64,000 bases of DNA from Chlorops oryzae (taxonomy: Eukaryota; Arthropoda; Insecta; Diptera; Chloropidae), in the NCBI GenBank assembly GCA_020466095.1, contig CM035808.1, positions 24,572,796-24,636,795 on the forward strand. The letters are read 5' to 3'. The notes under the pieces were generated by a model, which was not told the DNA's origin, did no database searches, and worked only from the letters and a program-made list of their open reading frames with translations. A program made the position numbers and the translations under genes. Below, piece by piece: positions 13,170 through 26,010 of the stretch (position 1 is the first letter of the stretch; every line of letters begins with the position of its first letter).

Positions 13170-13410
13170 GGGTATGTGTTGGTTTTCCCTTTCCCCGGGG
13201 AAAGGTGATTCAATTTCTAAATCAATGTGATTTATTTCCCTTAACGATGATTGAGGGGAGATTTTAATTACCTAATTAAGAAAATTAATTTCCCATGCGT
13301 AATGCCAAGGTCAATCAAATTATTCTTCAATCTTGGTAAAGGGAAATAAATCCCATCAGTTTTGGAATTGAATTTCCTCTCACCGGGAAAGGGAAAACAA
13401 TCACATACCC
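13170..13410. mobile_element. MITE with GGGTATGTG termini
   Basis: The two ends are imperfect inverted repeats of roughly 85 bp. The left starts GGGTATGTGTTGGTTTTCCC and the right is its complement ending CACATACCC. Both arms contain the TTTCCC blocks that dominate this stretch. No target duplication is evident and nothing is encoded. Confidence 0.65.
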
Positions 13411-14630
13411 GCATAAGCCAATTTTAAGATATCCATTTCTTTAAATATCCTTGAAAAATCCTTTTTAGCTAGACTTTTTTAAAATTTAATATATAATCTA
13501 AAAATGAGGACTTTTTGGTTAATTTCTGAATTTCATGTATTAAAATTCTACACGAATTTCCTTGTTTCCCGATAAGACACAGTTTAACTGTGTCAAAATG
13601 ACATTTCCTACAGGGTTTTTGAAAAATTTTCTTTCCTAAATGGTTCCTTAGATCCTAAAGAAAATTCCTGTGGAGAAAATTCCTGGAAAACCCTATGTTT
13701 TCCACCTATTTGAAGCACCTTTGCTATTTCCCTTACACAAAGAAATATTAAAAATTGATTTATTGCAAAGGGTTCTGGAAGCACAAAAGATTGCATACTC
13801 ACCGGCGAAATTTCAGAAAAAACTCTGGGTATCGAGAAAAAATATGCTCAAGAAATGGGGATTTCAGTACAAAAATTCTTTTGATTCACCAAGCGAACAG
13901 GAAAAACAGAAGATTTGAGGTTGTGATTATTTCAGAAACTACTGGGAATTTTCGAATTTTTAAAAAGTTGGATTTTTTCATTATTTTTTGAAGATTTTTT
14001 ATTGAAATATTAGTTTAGCGGGTAATAACAGCCGTTGTATTTTTTTGAATATGGTACGTTTTTCGGACTCACCTATGTCAAGGGGACATTTCCTATAAGG
14101 TAATCGACTTCGGAAAATGAAGCTTCAGTGTTTATTTTTCATATACTTATTTTTTTTTTATTAAGACTTGTTTGTATTTAAAAAATTACAAAAGTAAATG
14201 ATTTTCTTTTATGAAATATATTTCATTTCAAAAAATCTGGTCGAAACAAATTATACAAATCGCAATAGAAAATACATTATCATATTTCAGTTTTAAATTT
14301 TGTTTTCATTTTTCTTCTGGTAGCTTTTGTTTTGTCCATACTGTAGAAAATCTTTTCCTTCCCTATTCACTGTTTAGTTGCTTATGTCTCTGGCAAAGTC
14401 TCTCTGTAGCTCTAATTTCGGTTTTTATGTAAAGTTATATATTCATAATATTGCTTTTCTTGAGAATCTTTTTGTTGGCTTTGCGTTTTTTTTTTATACG
14501 TTATAAAAATTCTATAAATTTTTAGTTGTATAATAAAAAGTGTCTGTAAATTTGTATTAATTTTGGTTGGAATTTTTTTTTTTTCTTTCAGTTCATTTAA
14601 ATGCAATTTTTATTCATTTTTTGCTTACTT
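13411..14630. other. AT-rich intergenic DNA, no gene seen
   Basis: Contains a small perfect hairpin GACACAGTTTAACTGTGTC near 13576. Open frames are short and unsupported. Confidence 0.5.
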
Positions 14631-14761
14631 TTTATACCTTTTCCGAAGGAAAGGGTATATTAAGTTTGGCACGGAGTATGTAACATACCAAAGGAGTCGC
14701 GATAGATATAGACATATATATATATTCTTGATCAGGGTGACAAGAGGAGTCGATCTAGCCA

Positions 14762-14796
<35 letters not shown>

Positions 14797-15750
14797 TCTG
14801 TCTGTCTGTCTGTCGGTCACACTTTAGTTTTTCGTTATTTACTCCTAAGCCATGAAAGATATCATATTAAAATTTGGCATGGACTTGAACCAGGTAAATG
14901 TCCGAAAAACTGCATACAAATTTTTTTCGTAGTCCCTTCTTGGGTCGTGGGAAGTGGTTCAGAAGTTTCAAAAATCACGATTTTTAACGTTTTTCGTGGA
15001 TAACCTTTTTATTATTTATCCCAGCTTATTGAAATTTGGTGTGTGTATAGCTACTATGTAGACTTAAGCTTTCGCTGAAAAAAAATTGCGACATCGCTAT
15101 AACTATGGTCATCATCCTACACATTAGAAAAAAACACTCTTTCTCTTATTCTCATATCTGTATACAAAAATTATTTTTTTTTTGCTTCTTCTGATTGTGT
15201 ATTTTGCCGCCAAATAAAGTCGTCACTTAAGGTTAAAATTTGACCACCATTCGCGAAATTCGCAAAAATTTGATTTTCACTATTTTGAATTGAGTATTTC
15301 GCAGCTAAACAAAATGTCCTCTAAGGGTTAAAAATTTATCAAGACCACCATTCGCGAAATTCGCAAAAATTTGATTTTCACTATTTTGAATTGAGTATTT
15401 CGCAGCTAAACAAAATGTCCTCTAAGGGTTAAAAATTTATCAAGACCACCATTCGCGAAATTCGCAAAAAATTGATTTTCACTATTTTGAATTGAGTATT
15501 TCGCAGCTAGACATATTGTCCTCTAACTGTTAAAATTTGACCATGACCACCATTCGCGAAATTTTTTTGCTTAATAATAATCTCGAGTTTTAGAAGCTAA
15601 ATCGAAGTACAGATAAGGTATAAATAGTTATCCAAGCTAGAACAACGAAAACGGCAGGAATTTTCGTTAAGGTAATGTTTTAACATATTTTAGGCTGAGG
15701 AAAAGGTATGTGTGCAATCGGCTTTGCCGATGTAAACTTCTTTACTTGTT
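14631..15750 (+). mobile_element. mini-me/DINE-type (Helentron-related) non-autonomous element
   Basis: Starts with a hairpin-forming TATACC..GGTATA block. This is followed by (TA)n, a conserved core around TTCTTGATCAGGGTGACAAG, then a (GTCT)n array at 14764-14813, the order described for mini-me elements of flies. The 3' end has a short hairpin (CGGCTTTGCCG) and then TTACTTGTT. The same 3' ending occurs in the element at 33352-34215. It carries an internal 101-bp tandem repeat. There is no coding capacity, and the Helentron link is established knowledge of the DINE-1 group applied here. Confidence 0.8.
15191..15565 (+). repeat. 101-bp tandem repeat (about 3.7 copies) inside the mini-me element
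   Basis: The block GACCACCATTCGCGAAATTC recurs at 15242, 15343, 15444 and 15545, an exact period of 101 bp. The middle units are nearly identical and the outer partial units are diverged. Confidence 0.95.
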
Positions 15751-16153
15751 TTTTGTATTGTTCAATATTTTCAAGTCTTCTGTTGCAATATTAGTAGGAT
15801 TTGGAAAGACCTCTCTTACAATCTTGTTAAGCAATAAGAATTTCTATAGTATAAATGAAGGAAAAATAGCATTTTTTTCTAAAATAAAAAGAAGTTTTGA
15901 AAAATTGATCTTTTTGGCTAATAGCCAATCCCCATTTTCAACGCTTATGCAGAATATTCGTCCATTTCCAATTTGATATTCTAAATAAGTGGTCAAATAG
16001 AATCGGAATCGAATTTTCATTCATTCATTCAATAATAAAACAGTGAAGTCTCACACGAGCTGACAGTTTTCCAGGTTCTTTTTTAAACCGATCTATACTA
16101 AAAGTGACCAGAGTTTCTTATGTGTTTCCTCCTTCAAAAAGTTAACTCATTGC

Positions 16154-16351
16154 CAGGGCTCGGATTTTGTTGCTTTTATAAATCTGAAGCATACTTTATG
16201 GAGTAAAATTTTTTTTTCTACTCACATAAAGTCAAGATTCAAATCGATTTTTAACTTCAATATGAATGTTTTTGAAGTTAGAAAAGCGGTTTGAAGTTTT
16301 TCCCCCGAAAGTATGCTTTAAATTTATAAAATCAACAAAATCCGAGCCCTG
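16154..16351. mobile_element. hAT MITE with perfect 8-bp target duplication
   Basis: Inverted repeats of about 45 bp begin CAGGGCTCGGATTTTGTTG and end with the complement ..CGAGCCCTG. A perfect 8-bp duplication CTCATTGC flanks it (16146-16153 and 16352-16359). Nothing is encoded. Confidence 0.9.
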
Positions 16352-19300
16352 CTCATTGCGAACTCCTTCAGCCTTGACAGACTTCACTGTGTATCAATTT
16401 TCAGGGGAACCAAAAATATTTAAATTCATCCTAAAAGTATACACGTCAATATTAAAGAAAATTAAATGAATTTATGAATATGAAATGTGTTTCAGCTTTT
16501 GCATGATCCGTAAAAATCTACAACACACTTCTTCGTTAATAGGCGTGTTTTCAAGAAAATATCGGAATTCCAGTATCGGAAAATTTCAAAAATTTTACAA
16601 GTATATTTTTAGGGCTCAATTTAAATATATTTGGTTGCCCTGTTAGTTTGCATTTAAAAAAAATATCAATTTCAAACATAGTGACGTCAGTAAAACCAAT
16701 TACCGTCTGAGGCCAATCAAAACAAAAGAATAATTTACGGTTTGTATTACAGCTTATAATTTATTTTTATACTTTTTCATAATATTTAGTTTATTTTACC
16801 TTTTTTTTTCAAATAATTTTGTATAAATTCTTTTTATAAAAATTGTTCTCTTCACATTTACAATTAGATTTTTAGTTTTCGCTCACCACACGCACTTCGA
16901 GTCCATGCAGTTCCTTCGTTTCTTCCTTCCTTCATCCCCTCCCCTCCTCTTTACTCGCTACGAAATGCAATTATTTTATAAAATTTTGTTTAGTACATTT
17001 TTCTCTTAATGTTTTCATAGGTTTTTTTCCCCTTTTTTTTTGTTTGTTATATTGTAGCAAATATAATTTTATGTATGTATATATAAATATGTATTTAAAT
17101 AAGTTGCTCTTTTTTTTAACCCTTTATGGCCTATGGCACAGACATTATAATTCCACAATGCAAAAGCAGTAATATAACTACATCAAAGACGATTTCAAAT
17201 TTTTCTTTATATTGATCGCAATACTAAATTTAATTTTTTATATGAATAAGGATACATATATATAAATATATGAATATATTATTTGGTATTTTAAGAAATT
17301 GTTTCTTATAAATTTTAGTTTTGTATACAAAGCTTTGCGACAGAAAATTCGAGAGTCATAGAATGAAAAAGGCAAAGTTAACGCTAAACTCAAAAAATCA
17401 GTTTGCAAAATAACAAAGCATAAAAGAGACAAATGCACATGGTTGCGGTCAACTATAGGTATACAATGTACAAATATTGTGGGTCTCTTCTATTTGTCTA
17501 AGAGAAGCCGCTTTGAGAGACTTATTCAGAAGAACAACAAGTTAATGTATAAGCAATTCTGCGGATCCTTTTAGAAAATGGTCTAAGGATTTTTCTATCA
17601 GTGCTAAAAGCATTGAAAAACAATCCGAATCAGTTGAAATTACTAAGGCAACAGAAAATGCTTTTATTTAGCACCCAAAAGCATGCATTGAAATATTTCG
17701 AATATTTCCTATAGTTGCAAATCTGTCCAATTTTGTAGGCATGCCCATTTAATCACATCTTGAGGAAGGATTTTGAAAGATGTGTGGATATTTTCATGAA
17801 AGACATGATTAATCTCTGCTTATAAAGGCTTAAAATTATATTAATTGGTTTTTAAAATTTCAAATGCATACGTTTAGGTGCTGAGTTTAAATATTTTCGG
17901 TTGCGCTAGAATTTACAAATCCGAGCACATTATTTAACGCATGTAAATATGCTCTGTTTTTTATATAAATAAGTTTACTTCAAAAAAAATTGTTTTTGCG
18001 CCCACACAGCGAAATTAAAGCACGAAACTAAAGAACTTTCCCTCTGCATCTATTAATATGCTTGAATTAATTAAATCTTACTTTAATGAAGATCCTTTAA
18101 CCCGCTCCTAAGCATTTGGATACATAAAAAATATATATGCCATTCATGCTTTCAAACAGCCACGTACTGCAAACTGAATAAAATATTAAAGATTGAAAAG
18201 CGATTAACTAAAAGAAATATAGAAAAAAACTGAGCTCAAAAGTCCTATGAATATTCCTAGATGTCCCTGCCAATTCTAAGAAACCAAAAGTGCCGAGAAT
18301 TTATAAAGTAAAACAAAGCATGCTTTTAGGAACAAGTTTATGTTTATGGCTTGAGAGTATATATTGCATGGTAGAGCTAATCTACACATTTATGAGAAAT
18401 TAAACAAACAAACAAAAAAAAAACATATTTTAACAAAGCATGAATTAATTTCATTCTAATAATATATTCCATTCTCATTTAGTAAATGCAAACTCAACTA
18501 GATACTATTATAGAAAGAAATGCTGCGACTTAAATAAGTACATATACAAACTAGATTTGTTTCATTAAATGTCGCTCACCAATACAAAATGTTTAAGTTT
18601 TATAATTTTATTTGAATTTTCATTTCCTTTATTCATATACTGATCACCTTTTAATCTATATTCAAGACGTTTATATATTTTCGTTCGAATCTTTTTCTAA
18701 GATCGAACATTTGCTTAAAAAACTAAGAAAGCACAACTTACAAAAGCAGCATTTCAATGGCGCACAACATAAATATTTAACATTCGATTATTTGTAAGCA
18801 TAAATAAGGAATTATTTTTTAATTATTTTTTTTTTTAAGATATATAAATATTTGCAATAAGCCTTTTATTATTATAATATACCCTTTTGTGTTTTTTTTA
18901 TTTAATATGCTTCTTATTATCGAAATCATACAAAAATGGCAGCATTCTATGCCGTAATTTCCAATTCGAATATTTTTTTTTTTTTACAAAATTTCTTCTT
19001 TTTTTTTATAAAAATTTACTTTAGTCAAATATTTTTCTAAATAGCGATTTTAAAAGGTTTATTATTTATGTATTTTTCAATAAGATGAAAATGAAAATAT
19101 TGCAAGACCAAATTCGTTCGATAAATATGAAATGTTTCGGCAATATTCGCTATTTTACTTATTTCTTAAGTATATTTCTTTTAATACAATTAATAATGAT
19201 ATATTAATAAGTAGTTTCGAGTTAACTTATTAACAAATTCGAACTTAGAGTTAATACGTTTTTGATGACATTCAGTTTGAAACTTATAATTAGCGATAGA

Positions 19301-19472
19301 TCGTATTGTTTATATAGGACAGACTTGGGTTTAAAAAGAGGAATCCGCTGCAGTAGATCCAAATTTCGGAAATTGGAATTATCTGCAAATACAACGGAAA
19401 TTCGATTAGTTGCAAGAAAGAAATCAAATGGCATAATATAAATATAAGACGATTGTTTAAGTACTAAAATAT
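16352..19472. other. AT-rich DNA, no gene seen
   Basis: Very AT-rich with long T runs. Only short random frames. It lies downstream of pico and might include distal 3' sequence, but nothing supports that directly. Confidence 0.5.
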
Positions 19473-19678
19473 CAGCCTGATTCCAGGGAATTTTTACTTT
19501 TATCGAGAGTAAACTTCCTCTTTTTAAATATTTGGGGGAAGAAATTTTATGGGGAATGTGTATTTGACCCATACACATAATTTTCCTTACCCTATCTATT
19601 TAAAAAAGGAGAATTTTAGTCTCGAGAATAGTAAATTCCCCGGGAATTCGTTCCCCAGGGATATTCACAATCTGGCTG
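19473..19678. mobile_element. CAGCCC-family MITE, copy 1
   Basis: Homologous along its length to the copy at 56771-56968: shared internal blocks AAATATTTGGGGGAA, TATTTGACCCATAC and CCCTATCTATTTAAAAAA. Ends are CAGCC and GGCTG, flanked by TAT on both sides, matching the 3-bp ATA flanks of the other copy. Diverged more than copy 2. Confidence 0.75.
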
Positions 19679-20070
19679 TATATGTTTTTGGGGCAATAGC
19701 CATATTCAGCCCTATTCTAAATTAATATTCTCATGGAAATTTTCTCCGAAAAATTTTTCCTCCGCGGAAAAACAGCAACAAATTTGCTCCGCAACCGAAT
19801 AGGAGGTCCCATTCATCTATTTCCTGACATTTTATTATATTTTAGCTTTTTAGAGAAATGGCCTTGCTCTCAAAATTGTTCCCTACTGGTAAAATACAAG
19901 GTTCGAACCCTTCTTCGTCTCAATTATAGACCTTTGACCTTTTACTGGTCAGGGAATAACGAAATCAAAAAGACCACTGCTCAATGATTTTCTCGCCTCC
20001 AAGCTTTTCATAAGCTTTCTATTGATGCCCAGTTTAATCTATTCTCTTAAATGAAAAATAGTTCTACTCC

Positions 20071-20076
20071 TTTATT
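20071..20076 (-). promoter_or_regulatory. candidate poly(A) signal of pico
   Basis: AATAAA on the minus strand about 210 bases past the pico stop codon. A perfect hexamer, but AT-rich surroundings make chance occurrence possible. Confidence 0.4.
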
Positions 20077-20287
20077 GTGAATTGAACCACTCATTAACTC
20101 AAGGTAGCTTATACGTCCCTTCAACTTTTACGATCTTCCCTGTAAAACCAACTCACCCAACTGATTCCCGTTCAATTCGGACAGTTCAATTTTAAGACGA
20201 CGACGACTCCACACGTTTCCGACAACGACAAAGACAATCAATTAACTGTTTCGTAATAAGATGCCAACCATAATGTTGGCGACGCCC

Positions 20288-23200
20288 CTAGACTCGATGC
20301 GTTAGATGCGTTGAATCACTTCGTTTCGGGGGCGGAGGAGGTGGTCTCTTCTTTCTTTGCGCTGAACTGCAATTAATGACATTCGGCGGCGTTTGAGAAT
20401 TCACGACATTTGAGATATATTGCGGTTCCATTAGGATATCGGCAGATCCCGATCCACTATGTAAATTCTCGTAGAGTGCATACTCGTTCAATGGCGGAGC
20501 ACCGGCTCCATAGTGTTCCTGCACCCAATTGCTTACATTCGCCGTTTCGCGATAGTAGTGTGTGCCCGCATTCGAGGAATTCAAATTGTGTAGTTCATCG
20601 CTGAAATCGCGAAAGCCAAGCACCTCGTGTGGCGTCGTTGCGGGCTCGAGTTTGCATTTCTGCGCGACTTGCCACTTCTTTCGCATCACACGCTGTAGAT
20701 CTTTGAGGAAATCACGTGGTGGATTCGACGTGGATTCCTGCAGGCGTTTCGGCGAGCCGATATCTTGCGAGCTGTTGCTTGAGACGGATGAAAGACGTGC
20801 CATATCGGCGCGTGGAGGTAGTGGCAATGGGCCACCAGGAGTGTAAAATTGCGGCGTGGATGGCGAACGCGGCTCGGGTGAGCACATCTTACGTCGCAGC
20901 AGCACCGGCGAGTCAGCGAAGGATACTTTCTTTTGCGCGACGACCGGTGGCGGTGGTGGCGATCTACACGATGATGCCGGCTTTAAATTTGGAGGCGGTG
21001 GCTGCTGCTTCTGTTGCTGCTGCTGCTGCTGTTTTTGTTGCTGTTGTTGTTGGTGTTGTTGTGTTGTTGATGTTGTTGTTGTTGCTGTTGTAGTTGTAGT
21101 TGCTGCTGTTGTTGGTGGTGGTATTGATTTTGTCTTTGTTGATTTCCCACGTATTCTGGTGGTGCCTTGTACGGCGGTGCAGGAGTATTGGCAGTTTTAA
21201 CAGCTGGTCGTATTGGTTTTGCTGGCACAGCCGGCGGCACTGGAGCACCATTAAGTTTTGTATAGACCGGAGCAGTTCCTACTGGCATTTGGCGTGCATA
21301 ATCAATAACATCTTCAGGCGGTGGCGGCGGTGGAAGCGAAACAAGCGATAGCTGTGAACCATAGATTTCGTTCTCTTCACCCAGCGGTGGCGGAGGAGGT
21401 GGAGGTGGCAACGAATCAAGCGAAAGTGTCGAAGAACTCATGCAATCTGTCGGAGGCACAGCTGGCATTTGAACACTTGGTGGAACGTTGCGCACCGTTT
21501 CATATTCGACCAGAGGCTTGGCACAGATACTCGGTGTTGGCGTTGGCGTTGAATTCGAAGAGCCTGAACTGGCACCACCGCTGCCAGCTGCATTCATGCT
21601 TTCGGCTGAACCACGCTTTGCTATCGCCGCAGCCAGAACGCCCGGCTGGCGACGTTTCAACGTACCGCTTCCGTTGCTCTCTTGTGACTTGCGACGACTG
21701 TGTCGACGTGTCAGTGTACCACTACGTTCTGGGGACGCTGCGACGTCTTGAACATCGTTGCCACAACCTTCGCTGATAATGATTTCGCCAACCTCTTTCA
21801 GCTGACGTGTCATTGTCGTTAGCGGCAGATTTGGTTTCATCGATGGCTTACGCTTTATCGTGCCCGTCGTGAATTCCGAATCGAAGCCGTTATTATCATC
21901 GGACAGACATCCGCTCGAGCTGGACGACGAAGCACGTGATATGCGGCCGCTGGAATTAGACATGCTTGATATGGCCGATGAAACACTGCCGCATTGTGAA
22001 GGAACTGCTGAGGAAATACTACTTATTGAATCGCTTCGCATGGAGACGGCGAAATTACTATTCGCCATGCCATCAATCAGGCTGAGATCTTCCATTAATG
22101 CCTTGTGGTTATACCACAACTGTTTGCCATACTTGGAAATACGTATGGCATTTATCCATTTCTCCATTGTTTCCAAATCTTCGGCACAAAGCATTTTCAG
22201 CGTTCGGCAGGTCTTTCCCAGTGAAGAGTCTACAGCCGATTTAAATCCGAATGCGTAATCGGTTGGCGCCTTCCATTTCTTCTTCCAACCGATGCCACGG
22301 TAAACATTATACCCATTGAATAGGGTTAGGCACGCTAGATCCGGTGTATTCTTTGTTTTCTCTTTGGGAAAATAGTACAGGCCAGAGGAACGTAGCACGA
22401 AATGATAACGTTTCCATCCTTTCTTCGAATCCGCTTTCATATAGAGTGGACCGTCTACTTGCAATTGTGAATTACTCTCGAAGAATTCCTCCAACAACAT
22501 GGCACGTGTGTGTTCGTCATGAAGACTGCCTGGTGCCATTTGTGGCCCTGGCAAATATACCTCGGGTTTGATGAAAAGTCCAACTTTATCCGAACGTTGC
22601 TGGAAAAGAACACGATTACCGGCATCCGAGTTCCACGTCATCAAATTGTCAACCAAAAGCTCATGATCCTCAAATAGACGTTCTGTAAATAGAAATGAGG
22701 CATTTAATAATATTTTTTTTTTTTTTTGTTCCATTCATATATTCTTAAGAAGAGAATTGGCTTTAGGCGCGGCACTGCAACAGTAGGCAGTGCCCTACCC
22801 AAAGGCCAAAATCTATTCTCCATACCCATTTGTAGATCGCCCAGATTCTCGACTAATGCCCAATTCGGCTGCATTTGCACATGATTCTTATCGGCCAGCA
22901 TGCGCGTCACTTGGCCGCATGTCATGCGTTCATCGACCAAAAGAGATTTCGAGGCACCATCCGAGGTGAATGCCTTTACGAACAGGCGCCGTATCGATGC
23001 ATTCTCCAGCTTATGCAATGCTAATTGAATCTTTGCTGCCTTACTGCTACTCAATGTGGAGCTATTGAGCTGTTGCTGCATATACTGCAATTGCAATTGT
23101 TGCTGTTGCTTGTGGTGCTGATGCGCCGAGCTGACGCTACTCGAGGCAGACGATTCACTTGAGAGCAATGAAACAGTATCACTGAACGCTGAATCATTGT

Positions 23201-23948
23201 CTGGCGATTCTGTACGTGGTTCGCGTCCAACTAGGCCGATGGAATTGATGCTGCTATTGATATTCGTATTGCCATTTGAAGAGCTTACACCGCCACTTTC
23301 AGACACACCCGAAGATGAGGATGACGATGTCGTTGTGCCAGTCTCTGAGAATCCAGATATTGAGAGTGTTGTAGCACCAGAAATTGTTGAATTTGTGCGC
23401 GAATGTGTGCGTGTTGGTGGTGCTGTGGCATTGGGCGATCCACCACTGCTGCCGGCAACACCACCAACACCACCAACACCAACACCACCACCAGTACCTG
23501 TGCCACCATGCTGCGACAAAGCGATTCCTGTTAAATTTCCAACCTTAGCGCCAGCGCCGGGCAGAAAAGAAGCATCGCCATTCATAATTTGTGCCTCCAG
23601 TAGACTCAATTCGCCGAGTATGACATCGAGTTCGGCTTCCTGGGTCTCCTCCAGATTCGCCATCGAAATGCGATATGTGTGCGATTTCGCTTCGGGCGTC
23701 TGAAGACAGCGGTCACTGTTCCTTCGTAGTTTCACCGCCGCTGCCGCTGCGGCCGCTGCTGTGGCAGCTGGTGACCCGTGCGTTTGTGCTAGCTGATGCG
23801 GTGGCGGTGACGATGAATTATAAGATGCTGTTCCAATATGCGATGGCGAAGATGATGTGGTGGATGACGTTGCACGTTGCAATAATGCGTTGTCGCTGCT
23901 TCTTCTTAAGGGGCTGCCACCGCAAGCGAGAATTGTGAGGTTTCTAAT
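20288..23948 (-). CDS. pico: Pico (MIG-10/RIAM/lamellipodin family adaptor), main coding exons
   Basis: MRL-family adaptors link Ras-like GTPases and membrane phosphoinositides to Ena/VASP and actin at the cell cortex. Exons are 23948-22826 and 22682-20288. The 143-bp intron joins ATG-G to AA-CGT and gives the RA-domain text LQMERLFEDHELLVDNLM. Assuming the 17-codon exon at 50427-50477 is used, the order is: Ser/Ala-rich N-terminus, short helix (EETQEAELDVILGELSLLE), RA domain about 336-430, PH domain about 469-578 (VDGPLYMKADSKKGWKRYHF), Ser-rich linker, Pro-rich EVH1/profilin-binding blocks (LPPPPPPPPL), polyQ, and a C-terminus ending PPPPPPKRSDSTHLTHRV. Near 21062 a single missing base in the CAA/CAC tract shifts the frame and would stop at 20983. 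Restoring one base gives a continuous frame of about 1189 residues, the expected size. Confidence 0.9.
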
Positions 23949-24876
23949 CTGCAAAAGGAACAAGAACAAAGAAAATTAAGTACGCTTATTATGGTCTACT
24001 TTCTAAGTGTGTAATTGCGGTTGCAAAATAATAAACGGGAACGAATGTCTATAAATAACAGTATGGAAAGTATATTCGATGAGAAGCGAATCGTGACAAC
24101 ACAAAACCCATTTCCAACCAACTTTAAAAGAGTTCTCAGTTATTGTGAAAGCTTCGAACACATAATCAGACCTCCACCAACCATGGCAATAACAATAACG
24201 ATGCATCAACAACATTTTTTTTTTTTTATTCTTTATTTTATTGTTTACTTTTATGCAATTCAGCGTACATTTCCGTCATTTCCAATGACAAATGATGCAT
24301 CGCAGCCGAACGTGGACTAATCGACTGGCTAAAGCATCAGACAGACAAACAAATAGGCAGACAGACAGACAATCAGACATTGCGGTTGTGCCTAAAGTAC
24401 AAAGTTCAAGATACCTGCGCAATAATAGCGTCAGTTGAAGATCATCAATTACATGCGAAGAAGAAGAAGAAGAAGAAGAAGGAATATAAAGCAATATGAA
24501 AAAAATTGAAGGTTTAATATTGTCGGTCGCACGCTCACTGAGGATCAAGTCATTGATCGTACGATCGCACTTCAATCGATACAGCTCGTTTATCTATTAC
24601 CATTTCCATCGTTTTCAATTTGAACTTTCCCTTCCAATGGATTTTTCGTTTTTCCTTAACTTATTTGATGGTAATAATTAAGCTTCGAATACTTATAATT
24701 TCAAAAGTTAAACTTTAAGACACAAAATAACTGTTCTTCAGTGTTGCCACTTATTAAAAAAAAAAAATCGATTTTCATCGTGTCAATCGAAATCGGAAGA
24801 ATTGTAAGTGGTTTGAATCAAGCATGTTTGGGCTATTAAACATTTAAATATCCATCATTTTAAAGTTTTAATTTTA

Positions 24877-26010
24877 ACAAGTAAGGGTGTTATAGTCAAT
24901 AAAATACCCGACACAGACACAAATGTTTAAATAATTTTTAAGCCACGCCCAAAAAACCGGACCACTAAGAAAGGTTTTTAAGGCCATTAGGGGCCCCATA
25001 TACCGACTTTTGTTAAATTTCTTTAAGAAAACTGGCCCTTTGTCACGCCCACTTTTCCAAATTTTTTAAATTTCAATCGGAGGCTTAAAAATGTATGCTC
25101 AAATTCTAAGTTTCATTGAAATATTTTTATAAAAAGTCGGATTTTGGGGCAGTTTTGGGATTTTTGTAACAGACCTTAACCCTCTAACCGGAATGTGGTC
25201 CTCAAGGACCACATTCAAAATAGCTGAATTTCACCAAAGATCGATTTCAATTGAATTCATACGTGTAACCACGGCTTTAAAAGTCTTTTCTTCCAACTGA
25301 CTGCTCTATAAAGTAAAATAATAGTGTGCGAGATTTTCGCTTTTGAGCTCCTTAATGTTAAATAAGTTTAAAAATCTGTTCGGACTTGTGTTTTAATCAA
25401 TTTAAATTTGGCCTGTTACAGGGTTAATTAGAGGTACCCTTAATAATGGACGGATCAAGACAATTTTTAGGGAGGATGTTTGGGGCTACATAGGAAGCAT
25501 AAGTGCCAACTTTCGTTCAAGACCCATTTGAATTTCGGGTGTAGGAGACAATTTTCGAAAAACTCCCTTCTGCCACGCCCACTTTTCCAATTTTTGGAAA
25601 TCATATTACTTGGCTTAAAAAATGTTCAAATATCAAACTTCATAAAAATATCTTGAAAAACTTCGATTTTAGAGCAGGTTTTGTGATTTTCACAACAGAC
25701 CCTAGTACTGGAGGTACCCCTAAAAATTGTCTGATTGAGTCCATTCTTCAACTTGTTGTTACTCATGTCCCTGTGAGCCCGCATATTAATTTTTGTCAAG
25801 ATAGCTCAACTCCTTCGATAAGAAAACTGTATACAAACAGATAGACGGACGGACGGACAGACGGGCGGACATGTCTATATCGAATCTCCTAGTGATGCTG
25901 ATCATTGCTATCTATAATTTGCATGGTCTATCTCGACTGGTTCTGGGTGTTGCACACAACCACACAAACGCAATATACCCTCGAAACAGAGTGTGTCGTG
26001 TATAGAAACG
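24877..26010 (-). mobile_element. mini-me/Helentron-like element, reverse copy
   Basis: Reverse-oriented relative of the element at 33352-34215. Reading the minus strand it starts with the GACACACTCTGTTTCGAGGG hairpin near 26000, passes (GTCY)n at about 25842-25872, and ends with TTACTTGTT (24885-24877). It is about 250 bp longer than the forward copy, which the nested TTAA element at 25180-25423 explains. Confidence 0.8.
25180..25423. mobile_element. piggyBac-type MITE nested in the mini-me element
   Basis: Ends are CCCTCTAACCGG and CCTGTTACAGGG, flanked by TTAA at 25176-25179 and 25424-25427, the classical piggyBac arrangement. A strong hairpin GAATGTGGTCC / GGACCACATTC lies near the left end (25191-25216). 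The insertion interrupts sequence that is continuous in the forward mini-me copy. Confidence 0.8.

Noticed and set aside
15191..15565. CRISPR-like array
   Set aside because: The repeat is contiguous with no unique spacers, and the DNA is eukaryotic.
20856..21200. Cys/Phe/Val-rich plus-strand frames
   Set aside because: They are the reverse strand of the pico CAA/CAG and Pro codons.
23197..23703. 168-codon plus-strand frame
   Set aside because: Antisense to the pico first large exon. Its Pro/Val text mirrors Gly/Ser codons of Pico.
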